From: an uncultured Faecalibacterium sp.
GTDB taxonomy: Bacteria; Bacillota; Clostridia; Oscillospirales; Ruminococcaceae
NCBI GenBank assembly: GCA_934547065.1
Contig: CAKTEF010000007.1
Coordinates: 1-64,000, forward strand
Direction of reading: 5' to 3'
Length of the DNA: 64,000 bases
The translations under genes and the position numbers were made by a program. Below, one piece after another: positions 1 to 10,424 of the stretch. The notes under the pieces were generated by a model. It was given only the letters and a program-made list of their open reading frames with translations. It made no database searches and was not told the origin of the DNA. Numbering within the stretch: the first letter of the stretch is position 1; every line of letters starts with the position of its first letter.

Positions 1-94
1 TTTTCCAAACACATAAAGGTTCCTTACAAGTTTTTCGATATTGTTCAATTTTCAAGGTCCTGTGCGCCTCAGCCAACCGGCTGACAGCTTGTTT
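1..94 (-). promoter_or_regulatory. Probable rRNA operon leader (transcribed leftward out of the window)
   Basis: Read on the minus strand this stretch contains ACCTTGAAAATTGAACAAT followed by a short AT-rich tail. This resembles the leader that precedes 16S rRNA genes in many Firmicutes. It lies directly downstream of two strong tandem promoters, an arrangement typical of rRNA operons. No 16S sequence is inside the window, so the assignment rests on leader style and promoter architecture only. Confidence 0.5.
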
Positions 95-123
95 ATTTTA
101 CCACCGAAGTGGTTTTTTGTCAA
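95..123 (-). promoter_or_regulatory. Sigma-A promoter P2, leftward
   Basis: On the minus strand a -35 TTGACA (118-123) and a -10 TAAAAT (95-100) are separated by 17 bp. This is the promoter nearest the probable rRNA leader. Confidence 0.7.
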
Positions 124-277
124 GCTCTTTTTTTGAAGCTTTTGAACTTTTCTGAACTTGGAACGATTCAGGTTTCTCGGAACAAACCGGAACATTTGAA
201 CGTCTATTGGTTCTTTTCAAAGGCTTCCTGCCGGGCTTCCAGAAGTCATTCTTTCGCTCGGCGCTTGGCGCTCAAGT

Positions 278-306
278 ATAATACCATACTGCCGCCCATT
301 TGGCAA
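278..306 (-). promoter_or_regulatory. Sigma-A promoter P1, leftward
   Basis: On the minus strand TTGCCA (301-306) and TATTAT (278-283) are separated by 17 bp, with a TG one base before the -10. It lies about 180 bp upstream of P2 and forms a tandem pair with it, as is usual for rRNA operons. The 124-277 stretch between them shows no gene. Confidence 0.6.
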
Positions 307-418
307 GCCCTTTTTTCACTTTTTTCTCTCTTTTTTCCGCTTTGTCCTTTTTGAACAGTTTTTGACCGCATTTTTACGTCTCCGTTGTCGCCCATCCGTC
401 ACATTGCCCAGCTTCCAC

Positions 419-447
419 TTGACACACCCTTTTTCCTCCCGTATTAT
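419..447 (+). promoter_or_regulatory. Sigma-A promoter of aroD
   Basis: TTGACA (419-424), a 17 bp spacer and TATTAT (442-447) place the start of transcription near 454, about 32 nt before the aroD start codon. It faces away from the leftward rRNA-type promoters. Confidence 0.75.
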
Positions 448-485
448 GAAGATATTGATTCTTATTTATAAAGTGAGGGATCTGT

Positions 486-1241
486 ATGTCCTGTGTTTCC
501 ATCCGCAGCTGCCGCATTGGCGAGGGGCGGCCTAAAGTGATCGTTCCCATTGTGGAGTCAACGGAAGCTGCTGTTCTGCAAAAGGCAGCGGAGTTTTCCA
601 CGCTGCGTGCCGACTGCGTGGAATGGCGCGTTGATCTGTTTGCGCATCCGATGGACCTTTCGGCAGTGGCCCACTGCCTGGCAAAGCTCCGGATCGCATT
701 AAAGGAGAAGCTGCTGCTCGTAACACTGCGCACAAAGGCCGAGGGCGGCAGCGCTGCGCCGGATCATGAGGCATATCTCCGCTTTCTCCATACGGTTCTC
801 GCTACCGACTGTGCCGACCTGATCGACATCGAATTTTTCACGGCCGGTGCCGATCTGCCGAAACTGATCGAAGATGCCCACACCGCCGGGGCGTGCGTTG
901 TCTGCTCCAGCCACGACTTCCAAAAGACCCCGCCCCGCGCGGAACTGGTGGCACGGATGGCAGCCATGCAGCGTGCCGGAGCCGACCTGCCCAAGCTGGC
1001 GGTCATGCCGCAGAGCCGCACCGATGTGTTGGAGCTGCTGGCCGCCACAGCCGAGATGGCAGACCGTCATCCGGAAACGCCGGTCATCACCATGAGCATG
1101 GGAGCGCTGGGCGCTGTGAGCCGCCTGTGCGGCGAAGCGTTTGGCTCGGCCATGACGTTTGCCAACCCCGGCACTGCCAGCGCCCCCGGCCAGGTCAGCC
1201 TGGAGGTCGTCAACGCGGTGCTGGACGACCTGAAACTCTGA
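486..1241 (+). CDS. aroD: Type I 3-dehydroquinate dehydratase
   Basis: AroD dehydrates 3-dehydroquinate to 3-dehydroshikimate, the third step of the shikimate pathway, through a Schiff base. The 251-residue protein has the usual length. The catalytic residues are visible: His143 in the motif SSHDFQKTP and the Schiff-base Lys170 in KLAVMPQ, both at the same numbers as in E. coli AroD. The substrate-binding EWR motif is at 46-48. A GAGGG ribosome site precedes the ATG. The gene stands alone between its own promoter and a terminator. Other shikimate genes (aroF, aroA and an AroQ-like gene) are at the far end of this window. Confidence 0.95.
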   Translation: MSCVSIRSCRIGEGRPKVIVPIVESTEAAVLQKAAEFSTLRADCVEWRVDLFAHPMDLSAVAHCLAKLRIALKEKLLLVTLRTKAEGGSAAPDHEAYLRFLHTVLATDCADLIDIEFFTAGADLPKLIEDAHTAGACVVCSSHDFQKTPPRAELVARMAAMQRAGADLPKLAVMPQSRTDVLELLAATAEMADRHPETPVITMSMGALGAVSRLCGEAFGSAMTFANPGTASAPGQVSLEVVNAVLDDLKL

Positions 1242-1255
1242 TCTTTCATCCCGCA

Positions 1256-1296
1256 AAAACGCCCCCGGAGAAGCAGCTGCTCTCCGGGGGCGTTTG
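1256..1296. terminator. Bidirectional terminator between aroD and atpC
   Basis: A strong hairpin (AAACGCCCCCGGAGA paired with TCTCCGGGGGCGTTT) is followed by a T run on the plus strand and flanked by A-rich sequence on the left. It sits between convergent genes and can serve both. Confidence 0.8.
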
Positions 1297-1306
1297 TTTT
1301 TACGGA

Positions 1307-1708
1307 TTACCGGTGGACCGATGTGCGGACAAGGGCACGCTTGAGGCGGGCCTGTGCCAACTCATAATCCCGCTTGTCCAGATTCTTGCGGGCCAGGATC
1401 TCCTCGGCACGCTTTTTGGAAGCTTCGGCGCGGGCCTGGTCGATCTCCTCGGCCCATTCCCAGGTGGTGGCGACCAGATGGACCTCGCCGTTCAGCACGG
1501 TGAGCATCCCGCCCATGCAGGCGGCACGGCGGCGCTGGCCATCGGCATCCACGATGTGTGCCTCGCCCATGCCCAGCGCGGTGCAGTAGTCCCCGTGCTT
1601 GGCCAGGATGGCAAGATCCCCGTCGATGGCGCGGCAGACCACCCGCTCCGCCTGGCCGTCAAACGCACAGCCGTCCGGCGTGACCACCGTCAGATGAAAG
1701 GTCATCAT
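1307..1708 (-). CDS. atpC: F1F0 ATP synthase epsilon subunit
   Basis: This 133-residue protein is the epsilon subunit of the F1 central stalk, which couples rotation to catalysis and restrains ATP hydrolysis. The N-terminal beta domain is recognisable (start MMTFHLTVVTPDG and the GDLAILAKHGDY turn), followed by a C-terminal helical hairpin rich in Ala, Arg and Lys. It is the last gene of the operon, 3 nt after atpD. Two ATG codons are adjacent (1708 and 1705) and either could be used. Confidence 0.95.
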   Translation of the reverse strand: MMTFHLTVVTPDGCAFDGQAERVVCRAIDGDLAILAKHGDYCTALGMGEAHIVDADGQRRRAACMGGMLTVLNGEVHLVATTWEWAEEIDQARAEASKKRAEEILARKNLDKRDYELAQARLKRALVRTSVHR

Positions 1709-1711
1709 GGC

Positions 1712-3109
<1,398 letters not shown>

Positions 3110-3139
3110 CTACAACTCCTTCTTGATAATTTTCGTCTG

Positions 3140-3295
3140 AAGCCTTCCCCTCGGGGAAGGTGGCATTGCGCAAGCAATGACGGATGAGGGGCAGCCGTGG
3201 CAAGATTCCGTTGAGAAAAGCGGCTTCTAACGGTTGTTTCCCCTCATCAGGCTCGCCGCAAGCGTCTCGCCAGCTTCCCCCGAGGGGGAAGCCTT
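3140..3295. repeat. Inverted pair of dispersed hairpin repeats inside the atp operon
   Basis: Two copies of the family hairpin unit lie head to head between atpG and atpD. The forward unit spans 3140-3191 (core CTTCCCCTCGGGGAAG, ending GATGAGGGG). The reverse unit spans 3238-3295 (CCCCTCATCAGG ... CTTCCCCCGAGGGGGAAG). Each unit contains a GC-rich hairpin, a second variable small hairpin and a conserved TGATGAGGGG-like tail. The same family recurs at 26182, 28820, 45481, 52080 and 60102. Confidence 0.85.
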
Positions 3296-3305
3296 AAATC
3301 AGTTC

Positions 3306-4154
3306 CTAGATTTCCGCACCGGCCACGATCTCCGTGATCTCCTGGGTGATGGCAGCCTGACGGGCGCGGTTGTAATACAGATTCAGATGGTCGATCATCT
3401 CACCGGCATTCTTGGTGGCGGCATCCATGGCAGTGCGGCGGGCGGCCAGCTCACTGGCAACGCTCTCGCACACGGCACCGTAGATAATACCGGCCACATA
3501 CTCCGGGATGATGGCGCGGAACACTTCCTCGCTGCTGGGCTTGTACAGGATCTGGCTGCGGCGGGCAGCGGCTTTCTGCTCCTCGGTGGGCTCAATGGAA
3601 AGCGGCAGCACCTCCATGGTGGCGGCGGTCTGGGTCATCATCGAGTCGAACCGGGTGTAGCAGATCTTCACCGCATCGTAGTCGCCGCGCAAAAAGCCCT
3701 CGGTGACCTGGCGGGAAAGCTGGAAGCACTCGCCCACCGTGATCTCCGCCGCCAGCAGCACGTTCTGCGTGAACAGGGGCACCTCGTGGTGGGCGAAATA
3801 TTCCGCCGAGCGCTTGCCGATGGGCAGCACCGTGACCGGGCCCTGCTGCGCGTCGGCCTGCTTGAGCACATTGCTGTTGTATCCACCGGCCAGGCCGCGG
3901 TCGCCTGCAATGACGATGAGCAGGGTGCGCTTGATCTCCGCCCGGCGCAGGTAAGGGTTGCGGGCGCGGGGGTCTGCCGCCGCAATGTCCAGCAGCGTCT
4001 GGTGCAGCGTTTCAAAATAGGGGCGGCTGTGTTCCACCCGCTCCTTGGCACGGCGCATTTTGGAGGAAGCCACCAGCTCCATGGCCTTGGTGATCTGCAT
4101 GGTACTCTCTACGCTTTTGATGCGCAGCTTGATGTCCTTCATGGAACCTGCCAT
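3306..4154 (-). CDS. atpG: F1F0 ATP synthase gamma subunit
   Basis: AtpG is the rotating central shaft of F1. The 282-residue protein begins with the family N-terminal helix (MKDIKLRIKSVESTMQITKA, preceded by MAGS) and ends with the conserved C-terminal helix containing YNRARQAAITQEITEIV. The ITSDRGLAGGYN-type motif appears as IAGDRGLAGGYN. A GGAGG site stands 8 nt before the ATG. It is followed within the operon by a repeat-filled gap and then atpD. Confidence 0.96.
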   Translation of the reverse strand: MAGSMKDIKLRIKSVESTMQITKAMELVASSKMRRAKERVEHSRPYFETLHQTLLDIAAADPRARNPYLRRAEIKRTLLIVIAGDRGLAGGYNSNVLKQADAQQGPVTVLPIGKRSAEYFAHHEVPLFTQNVLLAAEITVGECFQLSRQVTEGFLRGDYDAVKICYTRFDSMMTQTAATMEVLPLSIEPTEEQKAAARRSQILYKPSSEEVFRAIIPEYVAGIIYGAVCESVASELAARRTAMDAATKNAGEMIDHLNLYYNRARQAAITQEITEIVAGAEI

Positions 4155-4172
4155 GCGTTACGCCTCCTTCCC

Positions 4173-5693
4173 TCAGTGCGCCTTGACGAAGCTCTGGGTG
4201 TAAGTGGACAGAACCCCCTTGAGCGCTTCCTCGGCATCCTTGTCCAGATTGCCGGTGGTGCGGATGGTCTGCGCCACGGCGGCACCGGCGGCATCGTTGT
4301 CCAGATATTCGTACAGGCCTTTTTCGTACTCCGCCACGTCCTGCACCTTGACCTGCACCAGATAATCGTGGACGGTGGCATACAGGATGGCCACCTGCTT
4401 TTCCACGGGCACCGGAGCCGAGCGGTTCTGCTTGAGCACCTCCACGATGCGCTCGCCCTGGGCAAGGCGCGCCTTGGTATCGGCATCCAGATCGGAGCCG
4501 AACTGTGCAAAGCTTTGCAGCTCGCGGTACTGGGAGTAGATCAGCTTCAGGGTGCCGGCCACCTTTTTCATGGCCTTGATCTGGGCGTTGCCGCCCACGC
4601 GGGACACCGAGATGCCGGGGTTGACGGCCGGCATGACGCCGGAGTGGAACAGCTCCGTTTCCAGGAAGATCTGGCCGTCGGTGATGGAGATGACGTTCGT
4701 GGGGATGTACGCCGAAACGTCACCGGCCTGGGTCTCGATGATGGGCAGAGCCGTCAGGCTGCCGCCGCCCAGCTCATTGGAAAGCTTGGCGGCGCGCTCC
4801 AGCAGGCGGGAGTGCAGGTAGAACACGTCGCCGGGGTAGGCTTCGCGTCCCGGCGGGCGGCGGATCAGCAGCGACAGGGCGCGGTAGGCCACTGCGTGCT
4901 TGGAAAGGTCGTCGTAAATGATCAGAACATGCTTGCCCTGGTGCATGAAATACTCGCCCATGGCACAGCCGGAATAGGGGGCGATATACTGCAGGGGCGA
5001 CAGCTCCGATGCCGTGGCCGACACCACGATGGTATAGCCCATGGCACCGGCCTGGGTCAGGCTTTGCACCAGGTTTGCCACGGTGGAACGCTTCTGACCA
5101 ATGGCAACGTAGATGCAGATGACATCCTTGCCTTTCTGGTTGATGATGGTATCGGCCGCAATGGTGGTCTTGCCGGTCTGGCGGTCGCCGATGATCAGCT
5201 CACGCTGGCCGCGGCCAATGGGGATCATGGAGTCGATGGCCTTGATACCGGTCTGCAGCGGCTCTTTGACGGGCTGACGCTCGATGATGCCGGGGGCCGG
5301 GCTTTCAATGGCGCGGAACTCGGTCGTTTCAATGGGGCCTGCACCGTCGATGGGCTGGCCCAGTGCGTTGACAACGCGGCCGATCAGCGCATCGCCCACC
5401 GGCACGGACACCACCTTGCCGGTGCGCTTGACGATGCTGCCCTCTTTGATGCCGACATCCGAGCCCAGCAGAACGATGGAAACGGTGTTTTCTTCCAGGT
5501 TCTGGGCCATGCCGTATTCGCCGTTGTCAAACTGGAGCAGTTCACCGGCCATGCATTTTTCCAGACCGCTGGCGCGGGCGATGCCGTCGCCCACCATGAT
5601 GACCGTGCCGACTTCGCTCTGCTCGATCACATTTTCGTAATGCTTGATCTGCGCCCGGATGATCTTGGAGATTTCTTCAGGTTTCAATTGCAT
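4173..5693 (-). CDS. atpA: F1F0 ATP synthase alpha subunit
   Basis: AtpA is the non-catalytic nucleotide-binding subunit of F1. Reading from ATG 5693 gives 506 residues starting MQLKPEEIS, the usual N-terminus. A TTG at 5714 would add seven residues (MSGEHKT), but the purine-rich site lies directly against that codon, so the ATG is preferred. Walker A is GDRQTGKTT near residue 170, and the [10 protein letters not shown] signature is present. It lies between atpH and atpG with normal operon spacing. Confidence 0.97.
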   Translation of the reverse strand: MQLKPEEISKIIRAQIKHYENVIEQSEVGTVIMVGDGIARASGLEKCMAGELLQFDNGEYGMAQNLEENTVSIVLLGSDVGIKEGSIVKRTGKVVSVPVGDALIGRVVNALGQPIDGAGPIETTEFRAIESPAPGIIERQPVKEPLQTGIKAIDSMIPIGRGQRELIIGDRQTGKTTIAADTIINQKGKDVICIYVAIGQKRSTVANLVQSLTQAGAMGYTIVVSATASELSPLQYIAPYSGCAMGEYFMHQGKHVLIIYDDLSKHAVAYRALSLLIRRPPGREAYPGDVFYLHSRLLERAAKLSNELGGGSLTALPIIETQAGDVSAYIPTNVISITDGQIFLETELFHSGVMPAVNPGISVSRVGGNAQIKAMKKVAGTLKLIYSQYRELQSFAQFGSDLDADTKARLAQGERIVEVLKQNRSAPVPVEKQVAILYATVHDYLVQVKVQDVAEYEKGLYEYLDNDAAGAAVAQTIRTTGNLDKDAEEALKGVLSTYTQSFVKAH

Positions 5694-5717
5694 TGTCTTG
5701 TGTTCACCACTCAATCC

Positions 5718-6257
5718 TTATACTGTTATGGTTGCAATGCTGCGGCGGAGGGAAGCCAGGCGGTTCTTCACGGTGCCGTCCAGCTCGGTGCCTTCCAGAT
5801 CCAGCCGGATGCCGCCCAGCACGGCGGGATCGACTTTGGTTTTCAGGTCGATCTGCCTGCCGGTCACGGCTTCCAGCTTTTCGTGCAGGCGGGCGGTCTG
5901 CTGTTCCGTCATGGGCACAGCGGACACCGCCACGGCCTCCAGGATGCCGTGGGCCTGGTTGTACCGCACGCGGTAGGCCCGCGCACAGCCGGGCAGCTCC
6001 CGCAGGGTGCCTTTTTCGCACAGAATTTTCAAAAAATTCAGCACATAGGGATGAACCTGCCCGCGCAGCGCCTGATCCAACAGGCCGCAGCGCTCCTTTT
6101 TGGGGATGCTGGGGATGCTGAGCAGGTGCAGATATTCGGGATCATCCCGCAGCAGGGCCGCCGCAGCGTCCAGCTCCTCCAGGATGCGGCTTTCCAGCCC
6201 TTCCTCGGCCGCCAGATCGTACAGGCTGCCGCCGTACATCTTTGCCGTCTCGGTCAT
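5718..6257 (-). CDS. atpH: F1F0 ATP synthase delta subunit
   Basis: AtpH joins the peripheral stalk to the top of F1. The 179-residue protein matches the family in length and architecture. It has an N-terminal helical domain (YGGSLYDLAAEEG) and a C-terminal part with the DPAVLGGIRLDLEGTELDG motif typical of the delta C-terminus. Its ATG overlaps the atpF stop codon by 4 nt (ATGA), so the two are probably translationally coupled. Confidence 0.93.
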   Translation of the reverse strand: MTETAKMYGGSLYDLAAEEGLESRILEELDAAAALLRDDPEYLHLLSIPSIPKKERCGLLDQALRGQVHPYVLNFLKILCEKGTLRELPGCARAYRVRYNQAHGILEAVAVSAVPMTEQQTARLHEKLEAVTGRQIDLKTKVDPAVLGGIRLDLEGTELDGTVKNRLASLRRSIATITV

Positions 6258-6760
6258 GATGCTTCACCCACATTTTTGATGAATTCGTCGATCAGGTCTT
6301 TGTGGTCGGCTTCCTTGATCTCGCGCTCGACCACCTTGGAGGCGATCTCCATCGCCATGCCGCCGATCTCGTCCTTTGCATCGTTCACGGCCTTTTTGCG
6401 CTCCTGCGCAATGTCGGCCTCCGCTTTCTGCTTCAGGGCAGCAGCCTGGGCGCGGGCCTCGCCCAGCAGCTCCTCGCTGCGGGCAGCCGCCGTTTTCTGG
6501 GCGTTTGCCACGATCTGGTTGGCCTCGGTGCGGGCATTCTGCAGGTTCTGCTCATACTCCGCTTTCATGGCCTCGGCATCGGCGCGCAGCTTCTGCGCAT
6601 CCGCGATCTGGCTGTCGGCCTTGGCCTTGCGCTCGGCGATCACCTGTTTGACCGGGTTCAGCAGCAGCTTTTTGAAGATCACCAGCTGGATCATCAGGTT
6701 GCAGATCTGGGCCAGGAACGTCCAGCCATCCAGCGTGATCAATGCCTGATAAAGTTGCAT
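6254..6760 (-). CDS. atpF: F1F0 ATP synthase b subunit
   Basis: AtpF is the membrane-anchored peripheral stalk. The 168-residue protein has a single N-terminal hydrophobic segment (FLAQICNLMIQLVIFKKLLL, about residues 15-34). It is followed by a long highly charged Ala/Glu/Lys-rich helix forming the dimeric coiled coil. It sits between atpE and atpH as in most bacterial operons. Confidence 0.93.
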   Translation of the reverse strand: MQLYQALITLDGWTFLAQICNLMIQLVIFKKLLLNPVKQVIAERKAKADSQIADAQKLRADAEAMKAEYEQNLQNARTEANQIVANAQKTAAARSEELLGEARAQAAALKQKAEADIAQERKKAVNDAKDEIGGMAMEIASKVVEREIKEADHKDLIDEFIKNVGEAS

Positions 6761-6801
6761 AAGCGTCTCCCTTCTTTCGTTTTGTTCGGTTCAGGGAGTG
6801 C

Positions 6802-7868
<1,067 letters not shown>

Positions 7869-7871
7869 TTG

Positions 7872-8372
7872 TTACGTTTCACCCCCTTTTTCACCGGAGT
7901 TTTCGCCCTGCACGGGGGCCGGAGCCGGGGGGTCCTCCACCTGGACCTCCTGCGCCGGAGCGCCCTGTGCAAGGGGTTTGTACTTGCCCGTTATTTGCAG
8001 GTAATAAATGGTGATCCGGGGGAAAAACAGCGGCAGGACACTGGCAAACGGCTGGAAGCAGGGGGCCGTGATGGCCGCCACCACCCACAGCGCCTGCATC
8101 AGCATCCGTCCGTTGTGGGAAAGCTGAAGCTTGGCCTTGCGGCGCTTTTCGTCCGGCTCGTCAACGATCTTCTGCACCACAAGGCAGATGCCCGCAAAGT
8201 TGGCCACGGCCACCGCCGCGCCGCCCAGGCCGCCCAGCACCACGGTGGAGTCGAACCGGACCCACCCCACCAGATGCAGCGCTGCAAAGAGTACCCACAT
8301 GGCCGCCGTACACACAGCGGTGCCGCCGGCGATGCGCAGAAGTTCCTTTTTGGATTCCGGCTGCAATTTCAT
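7872..8372 (-). CDS. atpI: ATP synthase subunit I-like membrane protein
   Basis: The product of 166 residues is read from ATG 8372, which has a GGAGG site 6 nt upstream; a longer frame upstream has no such site. It has about four hydrophobic segments (GGTAVCTAAMWVLFAALHLVG, LGGLGGAAVAVANFAGICLVV, then two more around residues 95-135) and a Pro/Glu-rich cytoplasmic tail. Position immediately upstream of atpB and this membrane pattern fit the AtpI/ATP synthase I family, which helps assemble the c-ring. The sequence itself is divergent. Confidence 0.75.
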   Translation of the reverse strand: MKLQPESKKELLRIAGGTAVCTAAMWVLFAALHLVGWVRFDSTVVLGGLGGAAVAVANFAGICLVVQKIVDEPDEKRRKAKLQLSHNGRMLMQALWVVAAITAPCFQPFASVLPLFFPRITIYYLQITGKYKPLAQGAPAQEVQVEDPPAPAPVQGENSGEKGGET

Positions 8373-8389
8373 AGCAAACCTCCAAACGA

Positions 8390-8650
8390 TCATTGATGCG
8401 AATTGAACCCCACCCGGCGGGGGTGCTCCTGTTTGGCGCGGTCCAGCCGCTCCTTGGCAAACACCCAAAAGCTTTTGGCCCCGGCGGCCAGCCCCAGCAC
8501 AATGCCGGGCAGGTACACCCACAGGGGCCAGCCCCAGCGGTTGGTGGCCCACCAGCACCCGCCCAGGCACAGCAGCAGCGGCAGCAGGATGGAAAGCCCC
8601 AGCTGGGTCAGCCAGACCAGGTCCTCCAACGCTTTGTACAGGCCCTTCAT
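8390..8650 (-). CDS. Small membrane protein heading the atp operon (AtpZ-like)
   Basis: This 86-residue protein has two hydrophobic helices (LTQLGLSILLPLLLCLGGCWW and PLWVYLPGIVLGLAAGAKSFW), followed by a basic tail. Two-helix proteins of this size at this position belong to the AtpZ/AtpI group associated with F1F0 ATPases. The start at 8650 follows a GGAGGGG site. It is the first gene after the operon promoter. Family assignment is by position and topology. Confidence 0.7.
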   Translation of the reverse strand: MKGLYKALEDLVWLTQLGLSILLPLLLCLGGCWWATNRWGWPLWVYLPGIVLGLAAGAKSFWVFAKERLDRAKQEHPRRVGFNSHQ

Positions 8651-8745
8651 CCGGCATCCCCTCCTGTCTGCTCCTGCCGCCTGCCCCCGCAGGCCGTGGA
8701 GAATGTTTCGCAAAGATTTTCTTTGGCAAAAAATCTTATAACGCT

Positions 8746-8774
8746 AGTATAATTCAAATCGTCTTGTTTTTCAA
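8746..8774 (-). promoter_or_regulatory. Promoter of the ATP synthase operon
   Basis: On the minus strand TTGAAA (8769-8774) and TATACT (8746-8751) are separated by 17 bp, about 95 bp upstream of the first atp gene. The 8775-8907 stretch upstream shows nothing else I can support. Confidence 0.75.
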
Positions 8775-8907
8775 TCAATTCTCCACGGAATTCTGGTAAA
8801 ATTTCATAATTTGTTCATGAGTCCGCCGCAGCGGCCCGCTCTGTGTGGAGTTTGTCCGCCCGCAGGCCCATCCATACCAAAAGTTTGCGCCATTCTTTGT
8901 GCAGGAT

Positions 8908-8953
8908 GCAAAAAAGCCCCGGAGCGGGGCCGCAGGGGTCCTTGCTCCGGGGT
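8908..8953 (-). terminator. Terminator downstream of the lipoprotein pair
   Basis: On the minus strand CCCCGGAGC and GCTCCGGGG form a hairpin followed by CTTTTTTGC. It lies just beyond the stop codon at 8982. Confidence 0.75.
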
Positions 8954-8981
8954 CGATTGAACGGATGTGTAAAACGCGTTG

Positions 8982-9524
8982 TTATTTGTTCACGACCTTG
9001 GTCACAGCCACCAGGTAGTACCAGCCGTCCACCTGCTTCTCGGCCACGGTGACGGTCGTAGCCGTCTTGTTGGTGTAATCCAGTGCGTCGCAGATACCAT
9101 CACCAAAATCATCCGCGACCTCATTCAGATCCTCCTGGATCGCAACCAGATCCTTGCTGCCTTTCGAGGCGTAGGCGCAGGCGATGTAATCTTCGCTCAG
9201 CTGCATTTCCTTTATGATGTCGTCAATTTCCGGTTCATTGTCGTACATGATGGGGTCGGTCTTGAGCCAGTTCTGGTATGCTGCCACCAGTTTGTCGCGC
9301 AGGGCAACCGCTTCCTGGCTGTATGCGCCGCCCTCGGTCAGTTTCAGGCTGCTTCCTGTCACATTCACGCCATCTTCCGTGATGTAGTAATACTGTGCCA
9401 GGTTCCGGTTGACCATATCAATAAACGCTTCGGTCATGACCACTTTCTGGCCGCAGCCGGTCAGAACGCCCAGTGCCAGCACCGCTGCCAGCGTGCAGGC
9501 CATCAGTTTTTTCCAAAGTTTCAT
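8982..9524 (-). CDS. Lipoprotein of unknown function, paralogue A
   Basis: This 180-residue protein has a lipoprotein signal peptide: basic MKLWKK, a hydrophobic stretch, then the lipobox LTGC with the lipidated Cys at residue 24. The mature part is mostly charged and helical. A repeated core shared with the next gene includes YIACAYASKGSKDLVAIQ and VTVAEKQVDGWYYLVAVTKV. I do not recognise the family. It is the second of two tandem paralogues, with an AGGAGG site before its ATG, and is probably surface-exposed. Confidence 0.75.
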   Translation of the reverse strand: MKLWKKLMACTLAAVLALGVLTGCGQKVVMTEAFIDMVNRNLAQYYYITEDGVNVTGSSLKLTEGGAYSQEAVALRDKLVAAYQNWLKTDPIMYDNEPEIDDIIKEMQLSEDYIACAYASKGSKDLVAIQEDLNEVADDFGDGICDALDYTNKTATTVTVAEKQVDGWYYLVAVTKVVNK

Positions 9525-9579
9525 CGTGTATTCCTCCTTGATTCCGATTTTATGTTTTTGTATTCATCGTGCAGAGTTA

Positions 9580-10134
9580 TCACGGCCGCGGTTCCGGAAC
9601 ATTGACCTTGGACACCGCCACCAGGTAATACCAGCCGTTCACTTCTTTTTCTGCCACGGTGATCGTCTTTTCTGTGGTATCATCATAACGATACGCCGTC
9701 TTCCACAGAGCTTTTGCCATCCTGCGTGCTTTATCGTCCAAATCAAGCTGGATCGCGGTCAGATCGCTCTTGCCCTTGGAGGCATACGCCCGGATCACAT
9801 ATTCCCTGTCGCTCAAGCCCAGTTCATCCTGGATCTCATCGATGTCCGGTTCTGCATCCTTCAGCACCGGGTCCTCTGCGCGCCATGCCTCGTAGGCCTC
9901 CACATACTTGTTCAGCAGGGCATCGGCCTCCTTGCGGTAGTCCTCGCCTGCCTTGACCGTCAGGTTCAGGCCGGATTTTCCATCCGTTGACGGCACACTG
10001 ACCTTCTGCAGGTTCCGCTGCACCATGTGTACAAAGTCCTCGGTCCGGACCATCTGCTGGCCGCAGGCCGTCAGAACGCCCAGCGCCAGCACCGCCGCCA
10101 GCAGAAAGGCCGAAAGTTTCTTCCAACGTTTCAT
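9580..10134 (-). CDS. Lipoprotein of unknown function, paralogue B
   Basis: This 184-residue lipoprotein has the lipobox LTAC with Cys24. It aligns end to end with its neighbour at 8982-9524: both share TEDF/TEAF after the lipobox, a DEIQDELGLSDREYVIRAYA-like helix, an ASKGKSDLTAIQ segment and the C-terminal TVAEKEVNGWYYLVAVSKV. The pair probably arose by tandem duplication. Function is unknown. A GGAGG site precedes the ATG. Confidence 0.75.
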   Translation of the reverse strand: MKRWKKLSAFLLAAVLALGVLTACGQQMVRTEDFVHMVQRNLQKVSVPSTDGKSGLNLTVKAGEDYRKEADALLNKYVEAYEAWRAEDPVLKDAEPDIDEIQDELGLSDREYVIRAYASKGKSDLTAIQLDLDDKARRMAKALWKTAYRYDDTTEKTITVAEKEVNGWYYLVAVSKVNVPEPRP

Positions 10135-10285
10135 CCGAAAACGCCTCCTTTTTTATTTTGGTCTTACGGAAGATTTACCAGTTCTGCCCTCAGTTTACAG
10201 GTTAAGCCCCCCCCCGTCAAGGGTTTCAAAAAAGTTCAGCTGCTTCCACAAATTCCGTTTTTTCCCATTGTGGATTCCGCCGAAA

Positions 10286-10328
10286 ATAAAAAACAGGTGA
10301 AAGGATTTTCTTTCGCCTGTTTTTTGCT
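10286..10328. terminator. Hairpin with T runs on both sides
   Basis: AAACAGGTGAAAG pairs with CTTTCGCCTGTTT, with a T run on the plus strand and an A run (T on the minus strand) at the other edge. It lies between glgA and the lipoprotein pair. With the glgA terminator at 10358 it makes a double insulator. Confidence 0.65.
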
Positions 10329-10357
10329 TGTTCGCAGATTTTCACATTTTTGGGCGC

Positions 10358-10403
10358 AAAAAGCCCCGGCGGGCTGCTGTGTGCAGGGCCCGCCGGGGCT
10401 TTG
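10358..10403 (-). terminator. Terminator of the glycogen operon
   Basis: On the minus strand AGCCCCGGCGGGC pairs with GCCCGCCGGGGCT around a 13 nt loop, followed by TTTTTGCGCC. It is directly downstream of glgA. Confidence 0.8.
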
Positions 10404-10424
10404 GGAGGGATTGCCGGTTTTTAC

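Noticed and set aside
5694..5714. TTG start for atpA at 5714
   Set aside because: The purine-rich sequence is directly against the TTG, while ATG 5693 gives the usual [10 protein letters not shown]-terminus.
3234..6749. 1171-residue plus-strand reading frame antisense to atpG/atpA/atpH/atpF
   Set aside because: Same cause: no ribosome site, no domain, and four well-identified genes on the other strand.
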